A stretch of 64,000 bases of DNA, from assembly GCF_013416775.1 (NCBI RefSeq), contig NZ_SZVI01000012.1, positions 520,240 through 584,239 on the forward strand, read 5' to 3'. Positions 54,928-64,000 of this stretch are shown here, one piece after another (positions within the stretch are counted from its first letter, which is position 1; the number at the start of each line of letters is the position of its first letter). Both the position numbers and the translations under genes were made by a program. This DNA comes from Rhodoferax sp. BLA1. Its GTDB lineage: Bacteria; Pseudomonadota; Gammaproteobacteria; Burkholderiales; Burkholderiaceae_C. The notes beneath the pieces were generated by a model that saw only the letters and a list, made by a program, of their open reading frames with translations, made no database searches and was not told the DNA's origin.

Positions 54928-55764
54928 TTAGCGGATGGCGTTCATCGGCACGTGGTCCATGTCCTTGAACACTTGGTTCTCACCGACCATGCCCCAGATG
55001 AAGGTATAGGCTTGTGTGCCTACACCTGAGTGGATCGACCAGCTTGGGCTGATCACGGCTTGTTCGTTGTGCACAACGATGTGGCGCGTCTGGGTGGGTT
55101 CACCCATCATGTGGAACACAGCGGCGTTCTCGTTCATGTCGAAGTAGAAATACACCTCCATGCGTCGGTCATGGGTGTGGCAGGGCATGGTGTTCCACAT
55201 GTTGCCGGGTTCCAGCTGGGTCAGGCCCATGGAGAGTTGGCAGGTCGGCAACACGTCAGGCACCAGATACTTGTAGATGGTGCGGCGATTGCTGGTTTCT
55301 GGGGCGCCCAGTGTTTCAGGAGAAGCTTGTGCCTGAGTGATCTTGCGGCTGGGGTAATGGGTGTGTGCCGGTGCACAGTTGAAATACAGTTTGGCGGGGT
55401 GCGCAGCGTCAACACTGGTGAATTCCAGTTGCTTGATGCCTTGACCAACGTACAAGGCCTCACGCGAACCGATCTCGAAAGTCTCGTCATCCGCCACCAC
55501 GCGGGCAGCGCCGCCAATGTTGATCAGACCCAGTTCCCGGCGTTGCAGGAAAAAGTCTGTACCTGTAAAACGGCCCAGCTCAGGTGAAAAGCGCACCGCC
55601 TGGTTGACGGGCATGATGCCGCCAACGATGATGCGGTCGATCTGGCTGTAAGTCAGGGTGGCTTCATTGGCTTTGAACAGATCTTCAACCAAAAAATGCT
55701 TGCGCAGGCCTTCGGTGTCAAGTGTGCGAACGTGGTCGCTATGAATAGGTTGGCGAATTTCCAT
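54928..55764 (-). CDS. kduI: 5-dehydro-4-deoxy-D-glucuronate isomerase
   Basis: KduI isomerises 4-deoxy-5-ketouronate to 2,5-diketo-3-deoxygluconate, feeding KduD. The 278-aa cupin-fold protein has the metal ligands in [12 protein letters not shown] and [20 protein letters not shown], plus the C-terminal [16 protein letters not shown] 55764 is chosen because GAGGG precedes it; the open frame runs to 55830. Confidence 0.94.
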   Translation of the reverse strand: MEIRQPIHSDHVRTLDTEGLRKHFLVEDLFKANEATLTYSQIDRIIVGGIMPVNQAVRFSPELGRFTGTDFFLQRRELGLINIGGAARVVADDETFEIGSREALYVGQGIKQLEFTSVDAAHPAKLYFNCAPAHTHYPSRKITQAQASPETLGAPETSNRRTIYKYLVPDVLPTCQLSMGLTQLEPGNMWNTMPCHTHDRRMEVYFYFDMNENAAVFHMMGEPTQTRHIVVHNEQAVISPSWSIHSGVGTQAYTFIWGMVGENQVFKDMDHVPMNAIR

Positions 55765-55863
55765 GGTTGCCCTCGGTATTGGCCTTGTGTGGCGCTTGGG
55801 TGATTCAGACTGCGGCAAACATTGACGCAACTCACAACATTTATGAAATGCGGTTACTATTTA

Positions 55864-55882
55864 TTGAACCGGCGTTTCAATT
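55864..55882. promoter_or_regulatory. Candidate IclR/KdgR operator in the kduI/kdgF spacer
   Basis: ATTGAACCGGCGTTTCAAT is a 19-bp dyad with a single mismatch pair, in the divergent spacer. It fits the TTGAAAC...GTTTCAA style of KdgR-type sites. Confidence 0.6.
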
Positions 55883-55977
55883 TGTTTGATGAATGATACA
55901 TTATCGGAAACGTCTTGTCCTGACAAGCTTGTTTTTTTCTGCACAAGCTTGCCTTTTTAACCACCGTGAGTACTGCA

Positions 55978-56310
55978 ATGGAACATTACTTTGATAACGC
56001 CAACACCCCCTGGATCGAACTGGGTGATGGCATCCGGCGAAAAATTGTGGGTCATACGCCTGACCTGATGTCTGTTATGGTGCAGTTCGACAAAGGGTCG
56101 ATCGGCACACCGCATGCCCATGAAGCCCATGACCAAATTGTGTTTGTCGTCGCTGGGTCCTTCGAAGTTGAGGTCGCAGGTGTCAAACGCACCTTGAAGG
56201 CTGGTGACTCGTTTATTGCGCCGCGCCAGGTGTGGCACGGCGTGGTGTCGTTGGAGCAGGGCGGCATGCTGCTCGACCAGTTTTCACCACGCCGGGACGA
56301 CTTTCTTTAA
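55978..56310 (+). CDS. kdgF: Cupin protein, KdgF-like
   Basis: KdgF helps convert unsaturated uronates to the linear 4-deoxy-5-ketouronate used by KduI. The cupin domain shows metal ligands in GTPHAHEAHDQIVFVVAGSF and a second motif WHGVVSLEQGGMLLDQFSP. Start ATG 55978 (MEHYFDN) or GTG 55966; both possible, no strong ribosome binding site. It begins the plus-strand run with kdgK. Confidence 0.82.
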   Translation: MEHYFDNANTPWIELGDGIRRKIVGHTPDLMSVMVQFDKGSIGTPHAHEAHDQIVFVVAGSFEVEVAGVKRTLKAGDSFIAPRQVWHGVVSLEQGGMLLDQFSPRRDDFL

Positions 56311-56394
56311 CAAGACGGCTGTCGCTTGGGCGCCTGTGGCGCTGTGCCGTATGAAGGCGGGTGACAAACACGTAGAACTCAAAGGATTTTTGAC

Positions 56395-57342
56395 ATGAAT
56401 CATCAATACGATGTGGTGGCGCTGGGTGAAGCCATGGTGGAATTCAACCAGATCCCACAGGGCGATGGCCGGATGTACCTGCAGGGTTTTGGCGGCGACA
56501 CCTCCAACACCACGATTGCGGCCGCCCGGCAAGGCGCGCGCTGCGCGTATGTGTCGCTGGTGGGCAGTGATGCGCTGGGTGACATGTGCTTGGCGCTTTG
56601 GAAGTCTGAGGGGGTGGACGTCAGTGCCGTGCACGTGCACAAAGACGCCCCCACTGGGGTCTATTTTGTGCACCATGACGCTGATGGCCACCATTTCTCA
56701 TACCTGCGCAAGGGCTCGGCCGCCAGCGGCATGCGTCCTTCAGACCTGTCTCCCGCACTGATTGGCAACACCAAATACCTGCATGTGACCGGGATCAGCC
56801 AAGCCATCAGCGTCAACGCCCATGAGACCGTGGCTGCTGCCATCGCCATGGCCCGTGCCGCTGGCGCCCGTGTGTCGTATGACCCCAACCTGCGATCTGC
56901 CCTGTGGTCGCTGGAAGATGCCCGGTCCACGGTCATTGAAACCATCGCTTTGGCAGATGAGTTTCTTCCCGGGCTGGAGGAGCTGTCCAAGTTGTCTGGT
57001 TTGCATGCCCCAGAAGACCTGATAGCCTGGGCCCACCAACAAGGCACCAAGGTGGTGGTCATGAAAATGGGCATCGAAGGGGTGATGGTTTCTGATGGCA
57101 GCCAGATTCAAAAAATTCCGGCTTTCCCTGTCAAGGCGGTGGATGCGACTGGTGCGGGTGACTGCTTCAACGGCGCCTATCTGGCGCGACGTGCACGGGG
57201 TGAGGATGTCTTCGCAAGTGCCCGCTGGGCGGTGGCATCGGCGGCCCTGTCGACCCAAGGGTATGGCGCAGTGGCCCCGCTGCCCACCGAAGCCCGAGTG
57301 GCGGAGTTCATGAAGTCTGCTTTGGCAGCTGCCAAGCTCTGA
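56395..57342 (+). CDS. kdgK: 2-dehydro-3-deoxygluconokinase (PfkB family)
   Basis: This kinase phosphorylates 2-keto-3-deoxygluconate to KDPG. The 315-aa PfkB protein has the N-terminal GFGGDTSNTTIAAARQGA, the substrate site VSYDPNLRSALW and the C-terminal signature DATGAGDCFNGAYLARRARG with the catalytic Asp. It follows kdgF by 84 bp. A second PfkB kinase opposes it. Confidence 0.92.
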   Translation: MNHQYDVVALGEAMVEFNQIPQGDGRMYLQGFGGDTSNTTIAAARQGARCAYVSLVGSDALGDMCLALWKSEGVDVSAVHVHKDAPTGVYFVHHDADGHHFSYLRKGSAASGMRPSDLSPALIGNTKYLHVTGISQAISVNAHETVAAAIAMARAAGARVSYDPNLRSALWSLEDARSTVIETIALADEFLPGLEELSKLSGLHAPEDLIAWAHQQGTKVVVMKMGIEGVMVSDGSQIQKIPAFPVKAVDATGAGDCFNGAYLARRARGEDVFASARWAVASAALSTQGYGAVAPLPTEARVAEFMKSALAAAKL

Positions 57343-57409
57343 CGACGGCAGGCGCCACGGCCTGCGTGGCGCCTGATTTTGCGGCAGGCAGGTTCTTGCC
57401 GATTTATCA

Positions 57410-57460
57410 ATAAAAATAGCACCCAACCCTTATTCAATAAGGGTTGGGTGCTATTTTTAT
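57410..57460. terminator. Perfect 25-bp inverted repeat, bidirectional terminator
   Basis: Arms 57410-57434 and 57436-57460 are exact reverse complements around a single base. The arms end in A-rich and T-rich tails (ATAAAAATAGC / GCTATTTTTAT), so it suits convergent kdgK and the second kinase. The central AACCCTTATT/AATAAGGGTT resembles the dispersed repeat arms of 2998. Confidence 0.88.
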
Positions 57461-57551
57461 GTGAGGAACCTGGGCTTCGTACCCAACCCACCCAAGCTCC
57501 CTGCTGGCAGGAACTTGGGCAGGAGGGGCGGCGACACCCCACCTCAAGCGT

Positions 57552-58652
57552 TTAGCGGATCACGCGGGCGCCTTTGCCCTTCATGGCCGCTTCCACTTCC
57601 TCAACCCGCACCATCGAGGTGTCGCCAGGTGTGGTCATGGCCAGCGCGCCGTGGGCTGCACCGTATTCCACAGCAGCTTGCGGGCCCTTGCCTTCCAGGA
57701 AGCCATAGGCCAAGCCAGAAGCAAAACCGTCGCCACCACCCACGCGGTCATAAATTTCCAGGTTGTCGCGCTTCATCGACTGGTACAGCTGGCCTTCGTA
57801 ATACAGCAGGGCAGACCAATCGTTGAGCGTGGCGGTGGTTGCCTTGCGCAAGGTGGTTGCGGCCACCTTGAAGTTGGGGAACGCGGTCACAGCGGCCTGA
57901 ATCATCTTCTTGAAACTGTCGGTTTCGATGTTGGTCAGGTGTTCGTCAGCGCCTTCCACTTCAAAGCCCAGGCAGGCGGTGAAGTCTTCTTCGTTGCCAA
58001 TCATCACGTCGACGTATTTGGCAATATGACGGTTGACGCGTTGTGCGCCTTCTTTGCCACCTTGGCTCTTCCACAAAGAGGCGCGGTAGTTCAGGTCATA
58101 AGCGACCACGGTACCGTACTTCTTGGCGACTTCCACCGCTTCAATCACGGCTTCGGCGGTGTTGCTGGCCAGTGCGGCAAAAATGCCACCGGTATGGAAC
58201 CAACGCACACCTTCTTCACCAAACAGTTTTTCCCAGTTGACTTCGCCTGGGCGGATCTGAGAGGCGGCAGAGTGGCCGCGGTCAGAACAACCCAGGGCCG
58301 GACGGACGCCAAAGCCTTTTTCGGTGAAGTTCAGACCGACGCGGGTGTTGTTGCCCAGACCGTCAAAATCACGCCAGATCAGGTGGCTCATGTCGACGCC
58401 ACCTTGCATGATCAGGTCTTCCACCAGCCAACCCAAGTCGTTCTTGGGCAGGGCGGTCACAACAGCGGCGCGTTTGCCCCAGCATTTGCGCATGGCGCGG
58501 GCCACGTTGTATTCACCACCACCTTCCCAGACTTGAAAGCTGCGGGCATTGCGCACGCGGCCAAAGCCGGGGTCAAAACGCAGCATGACTTCGCCGAACG
58601 AAGCGCAATCCCATTTGGCTTCCGATGCGGGTTTGATAATAAGTGCGGACAT
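57552..58652 (-). CDS. PfkB-family sugar kinase, probable second KDG kinase
   Basis: The protein (about 366 aa from ATG 58652; TTG 58661 gives 369) has PfkB features: GEVMLRFDP, GGGEYNVARAMRKCWGKRAA, VAYDLNYRASLW and VGGGDGFASGLAYG with the catalytic Asp. The GxGD loop is GGGD here. It lies 24 bp after the KDPG aldolase gene. This linkage suggests it phosphorylates KDG too, giving two kinases in the cluster. Another 2-keto sugar acid substrate is possible. Confidence 0.85.
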   Translation of the reverse strand: MSALIIKPASEAKWDCASFGEVMLRFDPGFGRVRNARSFQVWEGGGEYNVARAMRKCWGKRAAVVTALPKNDLGWLVEDLIMQGGVDMSHLIWRDFDGLGNNTRVGLNFTEKGFGVRPALGCSDRGHSAASQIRPGEVNWEKLFGEEGVRWFHTGGIFAALASNTAEAVIEAVEVAKKYGTVVAYDLNYRASLWKSQGGKEGAQRVNRHIAKYVDVMIGNEEDFTACLGFEVEGADEHLTNIETDSFKKMIQAAVTAFPNFKVAATTLRKATTATLNDWSALLYYEGQLYQSMKRDNLEIYDRVGGGDGFASGLAYGFLEGKGPQAAVEYGAAHGALAMTTPGDTSMVRVEEVEAAMKGKGARVIR

Positions 58653-58676
58653 TTTTTTCAATTCCTTCTTGACTGA

Positions 58677-59363
58677 TTATTTGGCGGCCAGTTCGGCCTT
58701 GATGGAGGCGGCCAGCTCGACCGTCTTGCGCACGTTGTCTTCGATGCCTTTGTAATCTTTGGCGTCGAGCAGTTTCTTGGTGATCATGTTGGAGCCAATG
58801 CCACAGGCCACAATACCGGCGCCAAACCACTTGCGCAGCGACTCTTCGGTGGGTTCCACACCGCCGGTGGGCATGATGCGGCTCCAAGGCATGGGGCCCA
58901 TCACACTCTTGACAAAGTCGGGGCCGCCCACGGACGAACCTGGAAACACCTTGACGATCTCAGAGCCCAGTTCTTGCGCGTCACCAATTTCGGTGGCTGA
59001 GCCGCAGCCTGGGCTGTAGGGAATACCACGACGGTTACAAACCTTGGCCACATCGGCGTTCAGCAGTGGGCCAACCACGAACTTGGCGCCGTTTGCGATG
59101 AACAAGCCGGCCGTGGGTGCGTCCACGATCGAGCCCACGCCCATGATCACCGATGGGTCAGCCTTGGCGAAGTGGCGGGTCACGTCCAGGAACACCTGTG
59201 CGGCAAAGTCACCACGGTTGGTGAACTCGACACACTTGGCGCCCGCATTGGCGCAAGCCTGGATGACGTTGATACACAGTTCAACATCAGGGTGGTAAAA
59301 AACCGGGATGATGCTTTGTTCCATCATCGCCGAAAGGACTGCCATACGATCTTTTGCTGCCAT
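58677..59363 (-). CDS. eda: KHG/KDPG aldolase
   Basis: This aldolase splits KDPG to pyruvate and glyceraldehyde 3-phosphate. The 228-aa protein has the active-site segments KCVEFTNRGDFA and KFVVGPLLN (Schiff-base Lys) and the phosphate-binding region MPTGGVEPTEES. AGGAGCG precedes the ATG. It stands between uxaA and the second kinase in one minus-strand operon. Confidence 0.94.
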   Translation of the reverse strand: MAAKDRMAVLSAMMEQSIIPVFYHPDVELCINVIQACANAGAKCVEFTNRGDFAAQVFLDVTRHFAKADPSVIMGVGSIVDAPTAGLFIANGAKFVVGPLLNADVAKVCNRRGIPYSPGCGSATEIGDAQELGSEIVKVFPGSSVGGPDFVKSVMGPMPWSRIMPTGGVEPTEESLRKWFGAGIVACGIGSNMITKKLLDAKDYKGIEDNVRKTVELAASIKAELAAK

Positions 59364-59443
59364 GTTTACGCTCCTAAAAAAACTTGTTTAAAAATGCCCG
59401 CTGACCTCGGTCAAGGCCAGTCAGACGTGTCATCCAGGGGGAT

Positions 59444-60955
59444 TTACATCACCGCGCCCACTTGCCACGGCAAGAACTCGTCGTTGCCGTAGCCCAGTTC
59501 TTCGCTGCGCACCTTCTCACCCGAGGCGTGCCGAATGATGGCGTCGAAGATGCGCTGGCTGATCTCGGTCATGGGGGTGCCTGTGATCAGGTCGCCGCAG
59601 TTGACATCCATATCGTCCTGCATACGCTCATAGAGTGCGTTGTTGGTGGCCAGTTTGATGGTGGGCACGCCCGCACAGCCAAAGGCCGAGCCACGGCCCG
59701 TGGTGAAACAGATGATTTGTGCACCACCTGCCGCCTGGCCGGTCGCCGACACCGGGTCGTAGCCCGGGGTGTCCATGTAGACAAAACCCTTGGCGGTGAT
59801 GGGTTCGGCATACAGGTACACACCATTGAGTGTGCTGGTGCCGCCTTTGGCGACGGCCCCCAAAGACTTTTCCAAAATGGTGGTCAGGCCACCTGCCTTG
59901 TTGCCCACCGACGGGTTGTTGTCCATCTGGTTGCCGTTGCGGGTGGTGTAGTCCTTCCACCACTTGATGCGGTCAATCAGCTTGTTCGCAATCTCGGGGC
60001 TGGCAGCGCGGCGTGTCAGCAGGTGCTCTGCGCCATACACCTCAGGTGTTTCAGACAGGATGGTGGTGCCACCATGTGACACCAGCAAATCAGAGGCGCC
60101 ACCCAATGCCGGGTTGGCGGTGATGCCGGAGTAACCATCGGAGCCGCCGCAGTTCAGGCCCACAATCAGATGGCTGACCGATGCTGGCTCGCGCTGGTAG
60201 GTGTTGGCGCGCTCCAGCATGGTGGTGACCTGCGCAATGCCTTTTTTGATGGCGGCAGTGGTGCCGCCTTCAGCCTGCATCACCAGTTGTTGCAGCATGC
60301 CGTCTTCATGGGCGCCCACCATCTCAACAATGGGTGCAATCTGGTTTTGTTCACAACCCAGACCCACAAACAACACACCCGCAAAGTTCGGGTGCCGGGC
60401 ATAACCGACCATCGTGCGGCGCAGGATGTCCATGCCTTCACTCACCACACCCATGCCACAACCCAGCGGGTGGGGCAAAGCCAGCACGCCGTCGATGTTG
60501 GGGTAAGCCGCCAGTTTTTCCCGGCTGAAATGGCTGGCAATCGCACGCACCACCGTGGCTGAGCAGTTCACCGAGGCGATGACCGCGATGTAATTGCGTG
60601 TGCCGACCTTGCCATTGGCGCGTTTGTAGCCCATGAAGGTGGCTGGATGTTCGGCTTTTGGCAACTCGCTAACACCTTGGCCAATGCCGTAATCGCGTTC
60701 AAACTCGCCCATGCCCAGGTTGTGTGAATGCACATGCTGACCAGCAGCAATGTTGACCTTGGCAAAACCAATGATCTGGTTGTAGCGACGTACCGCAGCC
60801 CCTTGGGCGATGTCGTGCGCGGCCAGCTTATGGCCTGGCGGAATCAGGTCGCGCACCACCAGCTTGTCGGCCAGCAGAGAGCTGCCTGGCAACAGCTGCA
60901 TGGTGGCGATCAACACATCGTCACTGGGGTGTAAACGGATAACAGAAGATGGCAT
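59444..60955 (-). CDS. uxaA: Altronate dehydratase
   Basis: UxaA dehydrates altronate to KDG in the galacturonate pathway. The 503-aa protein has the N-terminal SAF domain (RLHPSDDVLIATMQLLPGSS) and the catalytic domain with GYKRANGKVGTRNYIAVIAS, NCGGSDGYSGITANPALG and FTTGRGSAFGCAGVPTIKLA. ATG 60955 (MPSSVIRLHPS) has AAGGGA upstream; the frame runs to 61105 over the next gene's end. A UxuA-type mannonate dehydratase is not in the window. Confidence 0.94.
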   Translation of the reverse strand: MPSSVIRLHPSDDVLIATMQLLPGSSLLADKLVVRDLIPPGHKLAAHDIAQGAAVRRYNQIIGFAKVNIAAGQHVHSHNLGMGEFERDYGIGQGVSELPKAEHPATFMGYKRANGKVGTRNYIAVIASVNCSATVVRAIASHFSREKLAAYPNIDGVLALPHPLGCGMGVVSEGMDILRRTMVGYARHPNFAGVLFVGLGCEQNQIAPIVEMVGAHEDGMLQQLVMQAEGGTTAAIKKGIAQVTTMLERANTYQREPASVSHLIVGLNCGGSDGYSGITANPALGGASDLLVSHGGTTILSETPEVYGAEHLLTRRAASPEIANKLIDRIKWWKDYTTRNGNQMDNNPSVGNKAGGLTTILEKSLGAVAKGGTSTLNGVYLYAEPITAKGFVYMDTPGYDPVSATGQAAGGAQIICFTTGRGSAFGCAGVPTIKLATNNALYERMQDDMDVNCGDLITGTPMTEISQRIFDAIIRHASGEKVRSEELGYGNDEFLPWQVGAVM

Positions 60956-61088
60956 TGGGTTCCCTTCAATAGTTCCACGGCCGGTCGCCGTAGAGGGGTT
61001 TAAATCGCGGCATAGAGGCCCGTCCGTGCAGAGCGGGTTCTTGCGTTCATTTTTTGGCGATGTGCTCAGTCCAAGCGCCGTGACCAGA

Positions 61089-62162
<1,074 letters not shown>

Positions 62163-62184
62163 TCAAACAACCCTCAATAATTTT

Positions 62185-62264
62185 TGAAACAAAATTTCAT
62201 TTTAGTTTGTGCAAGTTTGTGCTTAGTCAAAAATTGATTTGCTTTAGCTAAAACACCGTTTCAG
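62185..62264. promoter_or_regulatory. Candidate KdgR-type operators in the dctP/uxaC spacer
   Basis: Two dyads: TGAAA-N5-TTTCA at 62185-62199 and CTAAAACACCGTTTCAG at 62248-62264. Both share the TGAAAC/GTTTCA half-sites of the 55864 dyad. Confidence 0.5.
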
Positions 62265-62333
62265 TTTGGTTGAATTCTCGTTTGGTTTGAGGTAGAGTCC
62301 GCGCTTGTCTGATTTCTTACACGGAGTGACCTC

Positions 62334-63755
62334 ATGCCCGCCTTCATGAATGCCGATTTTCTCTTGCCTGACGATTGCTCCAAGAGGCTGTACCACGACT
62401 ATGCGGCGCAGATGCCGATCATCGACTACCACTGCCACCTGCCGCCAGCTGACATTGCCAGCAACGCCACCTTCCGCAACTTGGCCCACGCTTGGCTCGG
62501 TGGTGACCACTACAAGTGGCGTGCCATGCGCTCCAACGGCGTGCCTGAGCAAATGATCACTGGTCATGAACCCGACTACCAAACTTTCCTGGCCTGGGCG
62601 CAAACCGTGCCGCGTCTGGTGGGCAACCCGCTGTACCACTGGACCCACCTGGAATTGCAACGGTACTTTGGCATCAATGAGCCCCTGTCAGCCAAAACCG
62701 CTCCAGCCATCTGGGAGGCCTGCAATGCACAAATCGTGCTTCCTGAGTTTGGTGCCCGCTCACTGCTGCAGCGCATGAATGTGCGCGCGGTGGGTACCAC
62801 TGATGATCCGGCCGACACGCTGGAGCACCATATCGCCTACGCCGCCGTGCGTCAACCGGGCCAACCCGTGATGGTGCCCAGCTTCCGCCCCGACCGCGCC
62901 CTGGCCACCGACGACCTGACCGTCTGGCAGGCTTACATCGACAAACTCGGTGCCAGTGCCAATGTGGCCATCGGCTCTTATCAGTCGCTGATCGCCGCAC
63001 TGGATGCACGCCACGCCGTGTTCCACAGTCTGGGTTGCCGGGCCTCCGACCACGGCCTGGCGGCGCCCTTTGCCAGCTTCACCTCGCCCCAGGCGTTGGA
63101 GGCGATTTTTGCCAAGCTGCTCAGTGGCAGCGCTTTGAGTGCCAGCGAGGCCGATGCCTACAAGACTGCGGTGTTGCTCGATGTGGGCCGCATGAACGCC
63201 AAACGCGGCTGGGCCATGCAATTGCACATGGCGGCGGTGCGCAACCTCAACAGCGCTATGTTCAAACAGCTGGGCCCGGACACAGGGTATGACGCAGTCA
63301 ATGACGAGCAGATTGCGGCCAAGCTCGGCGCTTTCATGAACGCGCTGCAAAGCGAGAACATGTTGCCCAAGACCATTTTGTATTCGCTCAACCCGAATGA
63401 TCTGGAAGTGCTGGGCACGGTCATGGGGTGTTTCCAGGACGGCTCGATGCCGGGCAAGATCCAGATGGGTTCGGCTTGGTGGTTCAATGACCACATGGAC
63501 GGCATGCGTCGCCAGATGGTCAGCCTGGGCAACCTGGGGGTGTTGTCGCGCTTTGTGGGCATGTTGACCGACTCACGCAGCTTCTTGTCCTTCCCGCGCC
63601 ATGAGTACTTCCGCCGCATCCTGTGTGGACTGGTAGGGGGTTGGATGGAAAACGGAGAGATCCCTGCGGATTTTGAGACCTTTGGTGGCATGGTGCAGGA
63701 CATCAGTTTCCGCAATGCCAAAAACTACTTCGCCATTCCGGGCGTTGAAGATTAA
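62334..63755 (+). CDS. uxaC: Glucuronate/galacturonate isomerase
   Basis: UxaC converts glucuronate to fructuronate and galacturonate to tagaturonate. The 473-aa protein has the family features IIDYHCHLPPADIA, AMRSNGVPEQMITG, GTTDDPADTLEHH and AWWFNDHMDGMRRQM. GGAG lies 8 nt before ATG 62334. It is divergent from the TRAP gene and followed 34 bp later by uxuB. Confidence 0.96.
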   Translation: MPAFMNADFLLPDDCSKRLYHDYAAQMPIIDYHCHLPPADIASNATFRNLAHAWLGGDHYKWRAMRSNGVPEQMITGHEPDYQTFLAWAQTVPRLVGNPLYHWTHLELQRYFGINEPLSAKTAPAIWEACNAQIVLPEFGARSLLQRMNVRAVGTTDDPADTLEHHIAYAAVRQPGQPVMVPSFRPDRALATDDLTVWQAYIDKLGASANVAIGSYQSLIAALDARHAVFHSLGCRASDHGLAAPFASFTSPQALEAIFAKLLSGSALSASEADAYKTAVLLDVGRMNAKRGWAMQLHMAAVRNLNSAMFKQLGPDTGYDAVNDEQIAAKLGAFMNALQSENMLPKTILYSLNPNDLEVLGTVMGCFQDGSMPGKIQMGSAWWFNDHMDGMRRQMVSLGNLGVLSRFVGMLTDSRSFLSFPRHEYFRRILCGLVGGWMENGEIPADFETFGGMVQDISFRNAKNYFAIPGVED

Positions 63756-63789
63756 GTCCGGCTTACAACATAATCCGTCAAAAATCACC

Positions 63790-64000
63790 ATGCGCCTAAC
63801 ACCCAAAAGCCTCACCCACCTGCCCGCCACGGTCAGCCAGCCGGCCTACGACCGCAGCCGGGTAGTTGGCTCTATCGTGCATCTGGGCATAGGCGCCTTT
63901 CACCGCGCGCACCAAGCCATGTTCACCGAAGCCGTGCTGGCCTCGGGTGACTTGGCCTGGGGCATTGTGGGCGCTGGTGTCATCTCTGCGGATATGAAAA
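63790..64000 (+). CDS. uxuB: Mannitol dehydrogenase-family reductase, probable fructuronate reductase, cut by window end
   Basis: Only the first 70 codons are present: MRLTPKSLTHLP, then VVGSIVHLGIGAFHRAHQAM, the NAD-binding start of the mannitol dehydrogenase / UxuB family. It begins 34 bp after uxaC, matching an operon that would reduce fructuronate to mannonate. Choice of UxuB over a mannitol dehydrogenase is by context. Confidence 0.8.
   Translation, partial: MRLTPKSLTHLPATVSQPAYDRSRVVGSIVHLGIGAFHRAHQAMFTEAVLASGDLAWGIVGAGVISADMK

Overview
This window looks like the chromosome of a Comamonadaceae-type betaproteobacterium (order Burkholderiales, Rhodoferax/Polaromonas-like). That placement is an inference from protein style, from dispersed repeats of a kind I associate with this family, and from a groESL operon under a CIRCE element. 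No marker gene or search was available to fix the genus.

Layout. (1) 1-5.4 kb is core: transaldolase (cut by the window edge), pgi, a HAD hydrolase, and convergent groES-groEL with a CIRCE operator. (2) 5.45-50.4 kb is accessory DNA bracketed by two same-orientation direct repeats of about 170 bp (65 bp identical). A short tyrosine recombinase gene lies just inside the left copy. The left half (6.7-32.9 kb) is a copper detoxification region. It holds a CusS/CusR-type two-component system, a periplasmic multicopper oxidase with a TolC-family partner, cupredoxin and CusF-like chaperones, a CueR-copZ/copA module, a second P-type ATPase with YHS and metal-binding N-terminal domains, three CopK paralogues, and a full cusCBA tripartite efflux operon whose CusB carries a fused CusF domain. 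Several promoters share a 16-bp dyad resembling ATTACA-N4-TGTAAT, which suggests one regulon. Broken pieces (IS5 fragment, truncated copA, dsb-like pseudogene, orphan fliE) show repeated rearrangement. The right half (33.5-50 kb) carries a Tn7-like transposition module (tnsA, tnsB, tnsC and two tniQ genes) preceded by a small BcepMu gp16-like regulator. Then come probable cargo and defence genes: a DEDD exonuclease with a truncated HAD gene, a pair of DUF262 proteins (one with a DUF1524 HNH domain), a possible HEPN protein, and a PIN / XRE-ImmA pair. (3) 50.4-53.0 kb holds a SLAC1/TehA-like transporter, an AraC fragment, and an unusual coiled-coil plus DUF1653 fusion. (4) 53.1-64 kb is a hexuronate catabolic cluster: an IclR regulator, kduD, kduI, kdgF, two PfkB-type sugar kinases, KDPG aldolase, uxaA, a TRAP substrate-binding protein, uxaC and the start of uxuB.

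How the genes work together. Cytoplasmic copper is sensed by CueR, carried by CopZ and exported by the P-type ATPases. Periplasmic copper is sensed by the CusRS-type pair and handled by the oxidase, CopK, the cupredoxin and CusF-like proteins, then removed across the outer membrane by CusCBA. The uronate genes convert glucuronate/galacturonate and pectin-derived ketouronates to 2-keto-3-deoxygluconate, then to KDPG, then to pyruvate and glyceraldehyde 3-phosphate.
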